A DNA stretch of 64,000 nt from NCBI GenBank assembly GCA_014193115.1, contig BJHQ01000011.1, positions 89,398 to 153,397 of the forward strand, given 5' to 3'. Shown one piece after another: positions 54,777-63,740 of this stretch. Positions within the stretch are counted from its first letter, which is position 1. Every line of letters begins with the position of its first letter. Made by a program: the position numbers and the translations under genes. The notes under the pieces are model-generated. The model saw only the letters and a list, made by a program, of their open reading frames with translations. It was not told the origin of the DNA and made no database searches. Source of the stretch: Planctomycetota bacterium. GTDB taxonomy: Bacteria; Planctomycetota; UBA11346.

Positions 54777-55364
54777 ATGCATCCGGCCTGCTCCATCGCG
54801 TTTGCCGCCGTCGCCCTTGCACTGGGTACGGCCTGCGTCCGAGCGGACGAGCTGCCTGGTTCCTGGCGGTTCACCGCTAACGGCCGCGAGCGGGCTTTCT
54901 CTCTCGATATCGGCCGCATTGCCCTGGTGCCGGCGGCCACCGATGAGTCCGCCATCGTCAAGGCTTGCCAATCCGTCGAAGCCGCCATCCGTATTGAGCA
55001 GAAACTGGGAACCACCTGGATTCTCTCGATTTCCCCGCGGCCGTCCCTGGCCTCCTTGGCGGAACTGGGGTTGCGGTTGCGCGCCGCTGGGGCCGGCGAA
55101 GCAGCGCCGGTTTTGCTCGCCGATGGCGCTGCCCTGCCGCTGTATATCGGAACTTGCGAGGTCCTCCTGGACACTGGAGATCGGGTGGAAGCCGCCGCCT
55201 GGGCTCCGCAAGCGACTCTGGTAGAGCTGTCTGGCCGCTACCTGGCCTCCTTCGCCACGCCTGCCGAAGCCTTGGACCAGGCCGTCCAGATGCGCGCCGC
55301 CGGCCATCCGGTGACACCGCAATTCGCCCAGCGCCGTGAGCTCCGACCAACGACCATTCGATGA
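54777..55364 (+). CDS. Secreted protein resembling the subtilase propeptide region
   Basis: A 195-residue protein with a signal peptide (1-24). Its order of segments (SWRFTANGRERAFSLDIGR at the start, APVLLADG, a beta pair, then a C-terminal helix TPAEALDQAVQMRAAG) mirrors the first ~160 residues of the subtilase next door. The corresponding segments there are EFTFRSDGGNHRFEVSDER, APVLYRVG and DAAAALAAVGALEAAG. It has no catalytic residues. I infer a stand-alone propeptide-like inhibitor or folding helper for the downstream protease. It lies 22 bp before that gene. Confidence 0.7.
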   Translation: MHPACSIAFAAVALALGTACVRADELPGSWRFTANGRERAFSLDIGRIALVPAATDESAIVKACQSVEAAIRIEQKLGTTWILSISPRPSLASLAELGLRLRAAGAGEAAPVLLADGAALPLYIGTCEVLLDTGDRVEAAAWAPQATLVELSGRYLASFATPAEALDQAVQMRAAGHPVTPQFAQRRELRPTTIR

Positions 55365-55386
55365 TCCGACCACCTGAGATGATCCT

Positions 55387-57828
55387 ATGACCCGCGCCCT
55401 CGTCCCGACCCTCCTCTTCGCCTTCGTGGCCTTGCCTGCCTCCGAATTCACCTTCCGCAGTGATGGCGGGAACCACCGTTTCGAGGTTTCTGACGAGCGC
55501 GCCGTCGCGTTCGATGCCCCTGAGGCCCGGGTGCCGACGGCTCGTCGGGTGGCTGACCTGGCCCTGGTGCCGGCAGCCGCGGCGCCGCGCGGAGCACCGG
55601 TGCTCTATCGCGTCGGCCGGGTCGGGCAGGAAAAATATCGCTACATCGCGACCGCCGATGTCGTGGTCAAAGCCGTCAACGCGGCGGCTGCTGGTGCCCT
55701 GGCCGCTGCCAACGGCGCGGTCGCCCAGCCAAGCACGGCCGATGGCTGGTGGATCCTCTCCTTCCCCGACGCCGCAGCCGCGCTGGCTGCAGTCGGAGCG
55801 CTTGAGGCCGCCGGCGCTGCTCCAGAGCCGCAGCTGCTCAGGCAGCTCCAAAAACGGGCGCCCGACCCGCTGATCGGCAGCCAATGGCATCACAGCGTGA
55901 TGCGGACCTCGACCGCGTGGTCCGTTGGCGGCACCAGAGGTGCAGGCATCAACATCACGGTGATCGACGACTGCCTGGAGGTCCTGCATCCAGATCTCTC
56001 TGCCAATTGCCCGGTCATCGCCCTGGGCTACCACAAGAATCTCAACGGCGGAAGTAAGCCGAGCAACGATCCGTCACCGCCGCTGAACACGGATGGTACC
56101 AGCGTTGATGGTCACGGCACTTGCTGTGCCGGTTTGGCAGCATCCGTGGCAGACAACAGCATCGGAGGCGCCGGAGTCGCTCCAGCATCGAAACTGTTCG
56201 GGGTCAGACTGATCGCTGGGCCGGTCTCCGACGCCCAGGAGGCCCAGGCGCTTGGCTGGCGGGTCACCGCAGCGTCAGACTACACCCACATCTCGACCAA
56301 TTCCTGGGGACCAATCTTTCCATATTCGGCGCCTGGTGCCCTGGCCCTGAATGCGATCAAGGACAACGCGATCCGGGGCCGTGGGGGCAAGGGATCGATC
56401 GTCTGCTTCGCGGCCGGCAACGACGGTGGGCCCGCCTTTGGAAATGACAACGCGAACTACGACGGATACGCCAATCTGGCGGAAACGATCTGCGTCGCTG
56501 CGGCCTATCAGAACGGGCTCCCCGTCGAATATTCCGAACCAGGCGCCTGTCTGACTGTTGCGGCCCCGTCCGGACCGGTGGACGGTGGAACTGATACCGA
56601 TCAGACCCAGCCGTTCCTGGTCACCACCGATGTGCAAGGCAAGGGCGGTTACAACCCGACGGCAGGTACCGCCGGCGATTATTTCCTGAAGATGAACGGC
56701 ACGTCAGGCGCTTGTCCGCTGGTCGCTGGAACATGCGCTTTGATGATCGCCACCAATCCCAATCTGGGTTGGCGTGATGTGCAAGAGATCCTGATGCGCA
56801 CCGCGACCAAGACCAATGGCGGTGATCCGGGCTGGGCGACCAATGCCGGCGGCATCAATTTCCACCACAAGATGGGCGCTGGGGTGGTTGATGCCGGAGC
56901 GGCGGTGTCGATGGCCAAGAGTTGGACCAACCTGCCGGTGGCGGCCACCCCGGTGGTGGTGAGCAAATCGATGACGACGCCGATCCCCGACAATGCACCC
57001 GCGCCGATCAGCAATTCGTTTGTCGTCAACCAGGATTTGCGCTGCGAACATGTGACATTGAAGGTCAAGGCCACACACACGTCACGGGGCGACTTGCGCA
57101 TCACTTTGACCTCGCCGACCGGCACCAAGAGCTATCTGGCTGTTCCTTTCAACGATGTCGACAGCGACATCGACTGGATCTACCTGAGTCGGGCGCATTG
57201 GGGCGAACCCAGCCGCGGCACCTGGACGGTCGATGTGTCCGACGAGCAGTCGGGTGATACCGGCACCTTGCGTGAACTGACCCTGACCGTCAATGGAACT
57301 GTTGCCGGCTACACTCCGACCAATACCACGAATCTGACCAAGGTCACTATCACTGAGCACGGAACCGAAATCGGCTCGACGACAGCGGCGCCATTCTCGA
57401 TTCCGTATGCGTCCCTGCCTGCCGGCCGTCACCACTTGCTGGCGACCTTGGAGCGGACCGGTGTCGCGGCGACCACCGAGGCCCTGGTCATCGACATCTC
57501 CGGTCCGCGGCCGAGCATCACCTCCCGGCCAGTAGTCACTGCCAAGGAAGGCACCGCCTATCTATATTCCCCGACCGCTCCGGGAGTGGCTGCCGGCACC
57601 ATCGATTGGAGCCTGGTCGGAACCATTCCCGCAGGCATGGGCATCAACCCGAACAATGGCCAGGTGACCTGGACCCCGCCCAACACCACCACGACCAATC
57701 CGCTGGTTCCGACCCATGTCCCGGTGATCATCCGCGCCACCCTCAAGAGCGGTGCCACGGTGCTGGGCATCGATGATCAATTCTTCCTGCTCTCGGTGCG
57801 CGACAGCACGGCCTCCAGTCCTGGCTGA
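55387..57828 (+). CDS. Kexin-like subtilisin (S8) protease with P domain
   Basis: An 813-residue secreted serine protease with a signal sequence and a propeptide region to about residue 165. Catalytic residues are D194 (VIDDCLEVLHPDL), H243 (GHGTCCAGLA) and S440 (NGTSGACPLVAG); the oxyanion Asn lies in CFAAGNDGG. A P/proprotein-convertase domain (about 540-640, RGDLRITLTSPTGTKSYL) follows, then Ig-like cadherin-type repeats to the C-terminus. It is thus built like kexin/furin. It follows the propeptide-like protein and precedes an FGE-like lipoprotein. Confidence 0.92.
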   Translation: MTRALVPTLLFAFVALPASEFTFRSDGGNHRFEVSDERAVAFDAPEARVPTARRVADLALVPAAAAPRGAPVLYRVGRVGQEKYRYIATADVVVKAVNAAAAGALAAANGAVAQPSTADGWWILSFPDAAAALAAVGALEAAGAAPEPQLLRQLQKRAPDPLIGSQWHHSVMRTSTAWSVGGTRGAGINITVIDDCLEVLHPDLSANCPVIALGYHKNLNGGSKPSNDPSPPLNTDGTSVDGHGTCCAGLAASVADNSIGGAGVAPASKLFGVRLIAGPVSDAQEAQALGWRVTAASDYTHISTNSWGPIFPYSAPGALALNAIKDNAIRGRGGKGSIVCFAAGNDGGPAFGNDNANYDGYANLAETICVAAAYQNGLPVEYSEPGACLTVAAPSGPVDGGTDTDQTQPFLVTTDVQGKGGYNPTAGTAGDYFLKMNGTSGACPLVAGTCALMIATNPNLGWRDVQEILMRTATKTNGGDPGWATNAGGINFHHKMGAGVVDAGAAVSMAKSWTNLPVAATPVVVSKSMTTPIPDNAPAPISNSFVVNQDLRCEHVTLKVKATHTSRGDLRITLTSPTGTKSYLAVPFNDVDSDIDWIYLSRAHWGEPSRGTWTVDVSDEQSGDTGTLRELTLTVNGTVAGYTPTNTTNLTKVTITEHGTEIGSTTAAPFSIPYASLPAGRHHLLATLERTGVAATTEALVIDISGPRPSITSRPVVTAKEGTAYLYSPTAPGVAAGTIDWSLVGTIPAGMGINPNNGQVTWTPPNTTTTNPLVPTHVPVIIRATLKSGATVLGIDDQFFLLSVRDSTASSPG

Positions 57829-57872
57829 GCCTGGTCTGTCCCATCAACCAACCGCCATTCCACGAGCCGTCT

Positions 57873-58769
57873 ATGCGCTACACCTTCGTCTTCCGGTCCA
57901 TCGCCCTGGCCATCGCCCTGGTCGGCGCCTGCATGGCGGTTTCAGCCTGCAAAGGCAGCAAAAAAGGCTCGCGCAATGGCGGCTCAAGCGGGAGCAAACC
58001 CGCTGACATGTTCCGTTTGCTCGACCTGAACACCGGCAAGATCACCAAGGCCGATTCAACCTACAGTCCCGCATCGGCGCCGGCGACCACCATCGTCTTC
58101 GTCAAGATTCCCAAGGGGACCTATTACGTCGGTGACATCAAGCCGATCGTGCCATCGGAAGCCACCCGCCCCGTCACCTTTACGTCTGCGTATTGGATCG
58201 GCGTCTACGAATTGACCCAGGCCCAGTGGAAGGTCCTTGCTGCGGGGACCACGCCGTGGACCCAGGCCGGTCCAACCAGCGTCGTCGGCCCGACCGCGAC
58301 GATCGATAAGGCCCCCGCCTTCAACTTGTCCTCCATCGATGTGACTACCAGGCTGGCCGTCTACAGCGCAGGCAGTGCGACGCCGTCCTCGATCAGCCTG
58401 CCCACCGAGGATCAATGGGAAGTCGCCGCCCGCGGAGGTGCCGCTACGCTCGGTCTGTACGCCTGGGGTGATGACGACAGCATCCCAACGATTGCAAAAT
58501 ACGCCCATTGCTTCGACACCGGCGCCTATGCTGGCACCGGGGTCGCGCTGGTCGGTGGGCGCCAGCCGAATGGGTTCGGTTTGTATGACGCCCTCGGCAA
58601 TGTCGCCGAATTGGTCGATCCAGGAACCAATCCCAATGCGATCACCCGCGGCGGCAGTTGGACCTCTGGCCGCACCGAATTGCGGACCGCGGCGCGCGTG
58701 GTGTCCACCCCGAAGAACCAGCCTCAGGCCACCATTGGCGTCCGGCTGATCTTGAACACGAGCCTGTGA
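57873..58769 (+). CDS. FGE-sulfatase-domain lipoprotein
   Basis: A 298-residue lipoprotein (signal with VSAC lipobox, then a Lys/Gly/Ser linker) bearing an FGE/PvdO-like domain from about residue 75: YWIGVYELTQAQWKVL, SLPTEDQWEVAARGG, GLYDALGNVAELVD and ITRGGSW. The family includes enzymes that make formylglycine and many divergent binding proteins. The second metal-site cysteines of true FGE are not evident, so a non-FGE role is likely. It follows the subtilase by 44 bp and overlaps the next gene. Confidence 0.88.
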   Translation: MRYTFVFRSIALAIALVGACMAVSACKGSKKGSRNGGSSGSKPADMFRLLDLNTGKITKADSTYSPASAPATTIVFVKIPKGTYYVGDIKPIVPSEATRPVTFTSAYWIGVYELTQAQWKVLAAGTTPWTQAGPTSVVGPTATIDKAPAFNLSSIDVTTRLAVYSAGSATPSSISLPTEDQWEVAARGGAATLGLYAWGDDDSIPTIAKYAHCFDTGAYAGTGVALVGGRQPNGFGLYDALGNVAELVDPGTNPNAITRGGSWTSGRTELRTAARVVSTPKNQPQATIGVRLILNTSL

Positions 58770-59344
58770 CCGTTCGCCTTGATCGCCTGGTCACCCGAAC
58801 CGGTGACCAGGGGACGACCGCCTTGGCGGACGGCACCCGGGTGGCCAAGCATCATCCGCTGATCGAGGCCATCGGATCGGTGGATGAGGCCAACAGTGTG
58901 CTTGGCTTGGTCCTGACCGAGCCGCTGCCGGCTGGCGTGGCTGAGGAATTGCAGCGGGTTCAGAACGATCTGTTCGATCTTGGTGGCGATTTGGCGGTAC
59001 CGCCCGGCGGCCCCTACGAGGAAAAAATCCAGCGCGTGTCGGCCATCCAGGTCTCGCGGCTGGAAACGGCGGTTGCCGCAGCCACCAACCAGGTGGAACC
59101 GCTGCGCAGTTTCGTTCTTCCGGGAGGCAGCCGAGCGGCGGCGCTGCTCCACGTCGCCCGCACCACGGTCCGCCGAGCCGAACGGTCGCTCACCGCCGCG
59201 ATCGCGGCGGATACGGTCCGGCCGTGGAACCCGGAGATCCTCCGGTATTTGAATCGCCTTTCCGATCTTTGTTTCGCCTGGTCCCGACTTGCCAACGATG
59301 GCGGGCGGTCGGATGTGCTCTGGCGGCCCGGGGCGAACCGCTGA
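58766..59344 (+). CDS. Cob(I)alamin adenosyltransferase, PduO type
   Basis: A 192-residue PduO/MMAB-type ATP:cob(I)alamin adenosyltransferase. It has the N-terminal TRTGDQGTTALADG ATP loop, GSVDEANSVLGL, and the later RTTVRRAERSL and LNRLSDLCF motifs. It makes adenosylcobalamin. The GTG start overlaps the stop of the preceding gene (GTGA). A CarH-like regulator with a partial adenosylcobalamin motif is encoded about 3 kb away. Confidence 0.93.
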   Translation: MTVRLDRLVTRTGDQGTTALADGTRVAKHHPLIEAIGSVDEANSVLGLVLTEPLPAGVAEELQRVQNDLFDLGGDLAVPPGGPYEEKIQRVSAIQVSRLETAVAAATNQVEPLRSFVLPGGSRAAALLHVARTTVRRAERSLTAAIAADTVRPWNPEILRYLNRLSDLCFAWSRLANDGGRSDVLWRPGANR

Positions 59345-59384
59345 TCCGGTTGTTCTGGGGCCCGCGTCTGGAAGCAGCAGCGCG

Positions 59385-62273
59385 TTACCGGATCAACCGA
59401 TCGAACCAATAACGGGCGGTTTCCCGCGCCAGGTGCAGATCAAGGTCGAGATCGGCGATGGCGGCGTAACCGCAGCGCCTGGCGATAGCGAGCCGGCCGG
59501 CGTGGTCAGTGGGCAACGATGACACGGCTTTGCCGGTCGCCAGCCGCATGCGCGACTCGGCGAAACGCAGGCGGTGCAGACCGGGAATGAGCTGATCGGC
59601 AGCTTCGACCGGAATCCGGCCGCGCTCGGCGAGAAATCGCAAGGTGTCGGCGGTGCTGAGGCGTGGCGGCGGCTCGGCGATTCCGAGGCAATGGTATTGG
59701 GCGATGAATTCATGGTCGACGTACCCGCCCCAGCCGCGCTTGAGGTGGTCGCGCCCATGGGCGGTTTCCTCCAGTCTGCGCCGCATGTCGCGGACCTGGG
59801 CGGCGGCGTCAGCCGGTCGCGGTGGTGCCAGGGCACGCTCATGCAGCAACTCGACGACTTCGGCTCCCAGCCGTGGATCGCCGGCGAGGACGGTCGCACG
59901 GACCATCGCCAGGCGTTCCCACAGCTCACGCGGTTCGCTCCAATACCGGTCGAGGGTGGCGGTGGTGGTGACCGCATCGCTCTGGTCGCCCCAGGGCCGT
60001 AAGCGGGCGTCGAGTTCATACAGCCTCGATTCGCCGAGCATGCGGGTCAGGTCATGGGCGACCCGTTGCCAGAATTCCTCGCCATCACGGTCAACTTTCG
60101 GGCAGGTTCCGCCTGGATCGCAGACAAAAAGCACGTCCATGTCCGACGCATAGCTCAGCTCGCGCCCCCCGAGCTTGCCCAGGCCGATCACCGCGAATCG
60201 GGATGGGCGGCCGTTGGAGAGCGGAATGCCCCAGGTCTTCCCACGCTCATGGATCGCCCGGGCCAGGCACGGTCCGGTCACAGCTTCTGCCAATACGGTC
60301 AGCCGTTCGCCCACCAGATCGATGCTCCAGCCGTCGAGATCATGGATTGCCGTGACTGCCAATTCGCGGGCGGCGAGGAACGCCAGCGGGGCCGACGGAT
60401 CGGCCAATCCTTGGGCGAGCTGGATGGCTTCGCCGCGCAGCGCGGTGGCCGGTTTGGGCCGGGTTGCCAAGGCGTCGACCACCTCGTCGGGCAGACCCGG
60501 ATGCTGGCCGAACAGGTCGACCAGAAAATTCGCCCAACCAGCGAATCCAATGAATAATTGCAGCGCTTTCGGACGCTGGGCGAGCAGGTCGAAGAACGTC
60601 GCCCGGCCACCGACGCCATCGACGATGCGGACCAGATTGGAGAGGGTCTGGTCGGGCTCGGGACTGTCGCCGATGAGATGGAGCAGCAGCGGCAGCAGCG
60701 CGGCCAGGCTGCGCTCGGTCCGGTCGCGGGTGAGGACGAAGAACGGTTCGCGGGCGAGCCGGGCGAGGTTCCCTGCTGCAGCCGCCACGTCACGGAAACC
60801 GACTGGTTTCAGCAGGCGTTGGGCGAGTTTCGCGTCGGCCTCACCGCGCACCACCAGGGCCAGCGCCGCGTCCTGCTCTTCGCCAACGGCGAGGAAATGC
60901 CGCGCTGCCAGCATCCGCACCCGTGACCTGGTGTGCTCAAGATCCGAGTCGAAGCGGATCACGGCGGCGGGACCGGTGGCACCGCAGCGCCAGGCTAGGC
61001 GCAGCCGCTGTTCAGGATCATTCGGGACCTCGTGCTCCTGGCGGTCCATCCATTGCTGGAGACGGTGCTCGGCGGTGCGCAGCCACAGGTAATGCCGCTC
61101 CAATTCGTCTGCATGATGCACCGGCAGGATTCGCCGGGTGGCCAAGGTGCGCAGGGTCGGCAGCGTCGCCCGGTTGCGCAGCTCCGGATTGCGTCCTCCG
61201 TAGAGCAGCTGGAAGTATTGTACCAGGAACTCGATATCGCGGATGCCGCCAGCTCCGGTCTTCAGGTCGGCGGTGCGCGAGCGCTCCTCGATCCGCCGGC
61301 GCATCGAGCGGGCCTCATCCAGGACCTCGATCGGCGGATCGGCGGGATAGACCCATGGGATGAGATCGGCCAGGGCGGCTTCGCCCACCGCCAGGGCTCC
61401 AGCCAGGCAGCGCGCCTTGATCAGTGCCTGGCGCTCCCATGGACGACCGACCGTCCAGTAATAATCCACGGTTTCCCGACGGCTCAAAGCCAGTTCGCCG
61501 CGATCACCTTCGGGGCGCAGTCGCAAATCGACCCGGTACATCCGTCCGCTGGCGGTGGGCTCGTCGAGGATCCTGATGATTTCGGTGCCGAGCCGGCAAA
61601 AGGCAGTGTGGAGATCGTCTCCTCCATTCGGGTCGGTTGCGCCGACCACCGGTTCGTACAGGAAGATCAGATCGATGTCGCTCGAATAATTCAGCTCCCG
61701 GCCGCCGAGCTTGCCCATGCCCAGGACAGCAAACCTGGTCGCCGCATCGATTCCGGCAAAACGGTGACGGGTTGCGATGACGGCTTCATCCACCGCCCAT
61801 TGGATCAACGTATCGGCCAGGTCTGACAACTCGGCCACGACCGCCCTGAATGACAGGGCTCCGGTCAGATCTCCCAGATTGATCCGTGCATCCTGCCAGC
61901 GCTTGAAACGGCAGGCGGCAGCGCGTCGAGCTTCGCGATCACCGCCGGTGGCAAGCACCTCGGCGTCGAGCTCTCGGCGCAGGTTCAGCTTGCCGAGCAC
62001 GGTACGCGCGCGGCTCAGCCGAACGGTCTCGACGAAGCGTCCGAGATCGCCCAGGGCCGTGTCCAGCGCAGCGCGGCTCCCCTGGCCAAGACGGAGCAGA
62101 TGCTCAAGCGCTACAATCGGGAAGGTTGCTGCCTGCGATTCACAGGCAGCCAGTATCAGGAGGAGATCACGCCTGGCGCCATCCTGGTCCGGCAGCGTCG
62201 AAGAGAATGCTTCGCCGCGTTCGGCCAGCATCGGCAGCGGGACCGGCTCCGAGTCCGCAGCGTTTCCTGCCAT
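59385..62273 (-). CDS. glnE: Bifunctional glutamine synthetase adenylyltransferase/adenylyl-removing enzyme
   Basis: A 962-residue GlnE, which adds and removes AMP on glutamine synthetase under nitrogen control. It contains two nucleotidyltransferase domains, each with the GKLGGREL motif and a metal-binding pair: YSSDIDLIFLYE in the N-terminal (deadenylylating) half and YASDMDVLFVCD in the C-terminal (adenylylating) half. The start at 62273 gives family length; the frame runs on to 62486 but lacks similarity. It is divergent from the CarH-like gene. Confidence 0.93.
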   Translation of the reverse strand: MAGNAADSEPVPLPMLAERGEAFSSTLPDQDGARRDLLLILAACESQAATFPIVALEHLLRLGQGSRAALDTALGDLGRFVETVRLSRARTVLGKLNLRRELDAEVLATGGDREARRAAACRFKRWQDARINLGDLTGALSFRAVVAELSDLADTLIQWAVDEAVIATRHRFAGIDAATRFAVLGMGKLGGRELNYSSDIDLIFLYEPVVGATDPNGGDDLHTAFCRLGTEIIRILDEPTASGRMYRVDLRLRPEGDRGELALSRRETVDYYWTVGRPWERQALIKARCLAGALAVGEAALADLIPWVYPADPPIEVLDEARSMRRRIEERSRTADLKTGAGGIRDIEFLVQYFQLLYGGRNPELRNRATLPTLRTLATRRILPVHHADELERHYLWLRTAEHRLQQWMDRQEHEVPNDPEQRLRLAWRCGATGPAAVIRFDSDLEHTRSRVRMLAARHFLAVGEEQDAALALVVRGEADAKLAQRLLKPVGFRDVAAAAGNLARLAREPFFVLTRDRTERSLAALLPLLLHLIGDSPEPDQTLSNLVRIVDGVGGRATFFDLLAQRPKALQLFIGFAGWANFLVDLFGQHPGLPDEVVDALATRPKPATALRGEAIQLAQGLADPSAPLAFLAARELAVTAIHDLDGWSIDLVGERLTVLAEAVTGPCLARAIHERGKTWGIPLSNGRPSRFAVIGLGKLGGRELSYASDMDVLFVCDPGGTCPKVDRDGEEFWQRVAHDLTRMLGESRLYELDARLRPWGDQSDAVTTTATLDRYWSEPRELWERLAMVRATVLAGDPRLGAEVVELLHERALAPPRPADAAAQVRDMRRRLEETAHGRDHLKRGWGGYVDHEFIAQYHCLGIAEPPPRLSTADTLRFLAERGRIPVEAADQLIPGLHRLRFAESRMRLATGKAVSSLPTDHAGRLAIARRCGYAAIADLDLDLHLARETARYWFDRLIR

Positions 62274-62515
62274 GGCTGAGGAGCATCGGGCACGCGCCGC
62301 ACCGGCCAGGGGGCAAATCCGCGGAAGGCCGGCGAGATCCGCCGATCGGGCTTGCCGAAGGATGACCAGGTGGTGCGGGCGGAACTGGCGCCTGGAGGGA
62401 TGCTGCGGGCTATGGAAAGCTCCAGCAAACCGGTCAGGGTACCGCCATGGTCCGCCAGAGACCGTTACCTTCCCGGCTGTTGTCACCTCGTCGTACTGCT
62501 CTCGCCGAGGTGCCG

Positions 62516-63409
62516 ATGAGCGGGACCGGCCAGGCGTTTTTGTCGCCGCGGTCTTTGGCGACGGCCATCGGTCTCAGCGAATCCTCGCTGAAACGATGGA
62601 TCGATGGTGGCCGCCTGGCTGTGGTGCGAACTGCTGGAGGCCATCGCCGCATTCCCGTGACCGAAGCCGTACGCTTCATCCGTGAGCAACGTCTGATGGT
62701 GGTTGATGGATCGCACTTGGGCCTCGAATCGCCAGGCCCCGGAGGATCTCCCCTGCCTTCGTCTGATGATGCGGATGAACGCATCCACGCGGCGCTGCTC
62801 TCCGGTGATCCCATCCGGCTGCGCAACCTGCTGAGCGGGATGTTTCTGGCCGGCGCCTCCTTGGCCTCACTCTCCGATGGACCGCTCTGCCGTTCCCTAC
62901 GCCGCATCGGGGAGCTGTGGACCCATGGCGAGGATGGCATTGCCGTGGAACACTTGGCCACGGACTGCTGCCTACATGCGGTGCAGTTCGTGCGCAGCCT
63001 GCTTCCACCTACGCCGGCGACGGCGCCGATCGCTCTCGGCTGCGCTCCGAGTGGGGATCCCTACTTGCTGCCGACGACCCTGGCAGCTGCGGTGCTGGCC
63101 GAAGGCGGTTGGAACGCGGTCAACCTTGGACCGGAAACCCCGACCCGGGTTCTGCGGTTGGCGGTGATCAGACACCAGCCACGTCTGGTGTGGGTGGCGG
63201 CATCGACTGAGACCAGCGATATCCCAGGTCTTTTGACAGATTTGGAAGAGCTGGCGGCCACGACCGGGATTCCGGTGGTGGTCGGAGGGAGGATATTTCG
63301 TGAACGCCCCGTGCCCCAGGGAAAGCTCCTCCATGCCGCCAGTTTATCCGAGCTCGCCGGCCTGGCTCGCGGCCTGCGCGAGCCTCCGGATCAACTCAGC
63401 CGGGCATGA
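62516..63409 (+). CDS. CarH/LitR-like regulator with a partly retained cobalamin domain
   Basis: A 297-residue regulator with a MerR/excisionase-like helix-turn-helix (about 8-60, LATAIGLSESSLKRWIDGGR, TAGGHRRI) and a C-terminal cobalamin-binding-like domain. The Wx9EH signature that contacts adenosylcobalamin in CarH is intact (W135, E145, H146). The DxHxxG lower-ligand motif reads D181-P-Y183-L-L-P186, with no His. A Rossmann-like end (VVVGGRIFRERP) completes the domain. The ATG at 62516 has GAGG five bases upstream. A light or cofactor role is possible but altered. Confidence 0.8.
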   Translation: MSGTGQAFLSPRSLATAIGLSESSLKRWIDGGRLAVVRTAGGHRRIPVTEAVRFIREQRLMVVDGSHLGLESPGPGGSPLPSSDDADERIHAALLSGDPIRLRNLLSGMFLAGASLASLSDGPLCRSLRRIGELWTHGEDGIAVEHLATDCCLHAVQFVRSLLPPTPATAPIALGCAPSGDPYLLPTTLAAAVLAEGGWNAVNLGPETPTRVLRLAVIRHQPRLVWVAASTETSDIPGLLTDLEELAATTGIPVVVGGRIFRERPVPQGKLLHAASLSELAGLARGLREPPDQLSRA

Positions 63410-63740
63410 GCCGCTGAGCGACCTCGGGCCGAAGCAGCAGCCAGATGGCGATGCTGATGGCAAGGGCGCCAACGGCGACGCGGAATCCGATCCATAGCGC
63501 GAAAGCACCGCCAGTGCCCAGAGATTCCCGGGCGGTGTGTCCTGGCGTGACCTGACTGTTGCGGGTCGCCCAGGCATCCCCCGCCACGGCCAGCTTCACG
63601 ATCCCGAAACCGCCAAGGAACACAGCAATGCCCCAAGCGATCGGCCAGCCATTCGCGACCGCCAACGGGGCGAACAGGAACCCGCCAACCACCAGGGTCA
63701 GGCCAAGAAGATAGAACGGGTACATCCAGGTGGTGCGCAT
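63396..63740 (-). CDS. Small membrane protein of unknown function
   Basis: A 114-residue protein with three to four membrane segments (about 8-30, 32-52 and 78-102). AAGGAG lies three bases before the ATG. Its 3' end overlaps that of the CarH-like gene by 14 bases. No family is recognised. Confidence 0.65.
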   Translation of the reverse strand: MRTTWMYPFYLLGLTLVVGGFLFAPLAVANGWPIAWGIAVFLGGFGIVKLAVAGDAWATRNSQVTPGHTARESLGTGGAFALWIGFRVAVGALAISIAIWLLLRPEVAQRLMPG

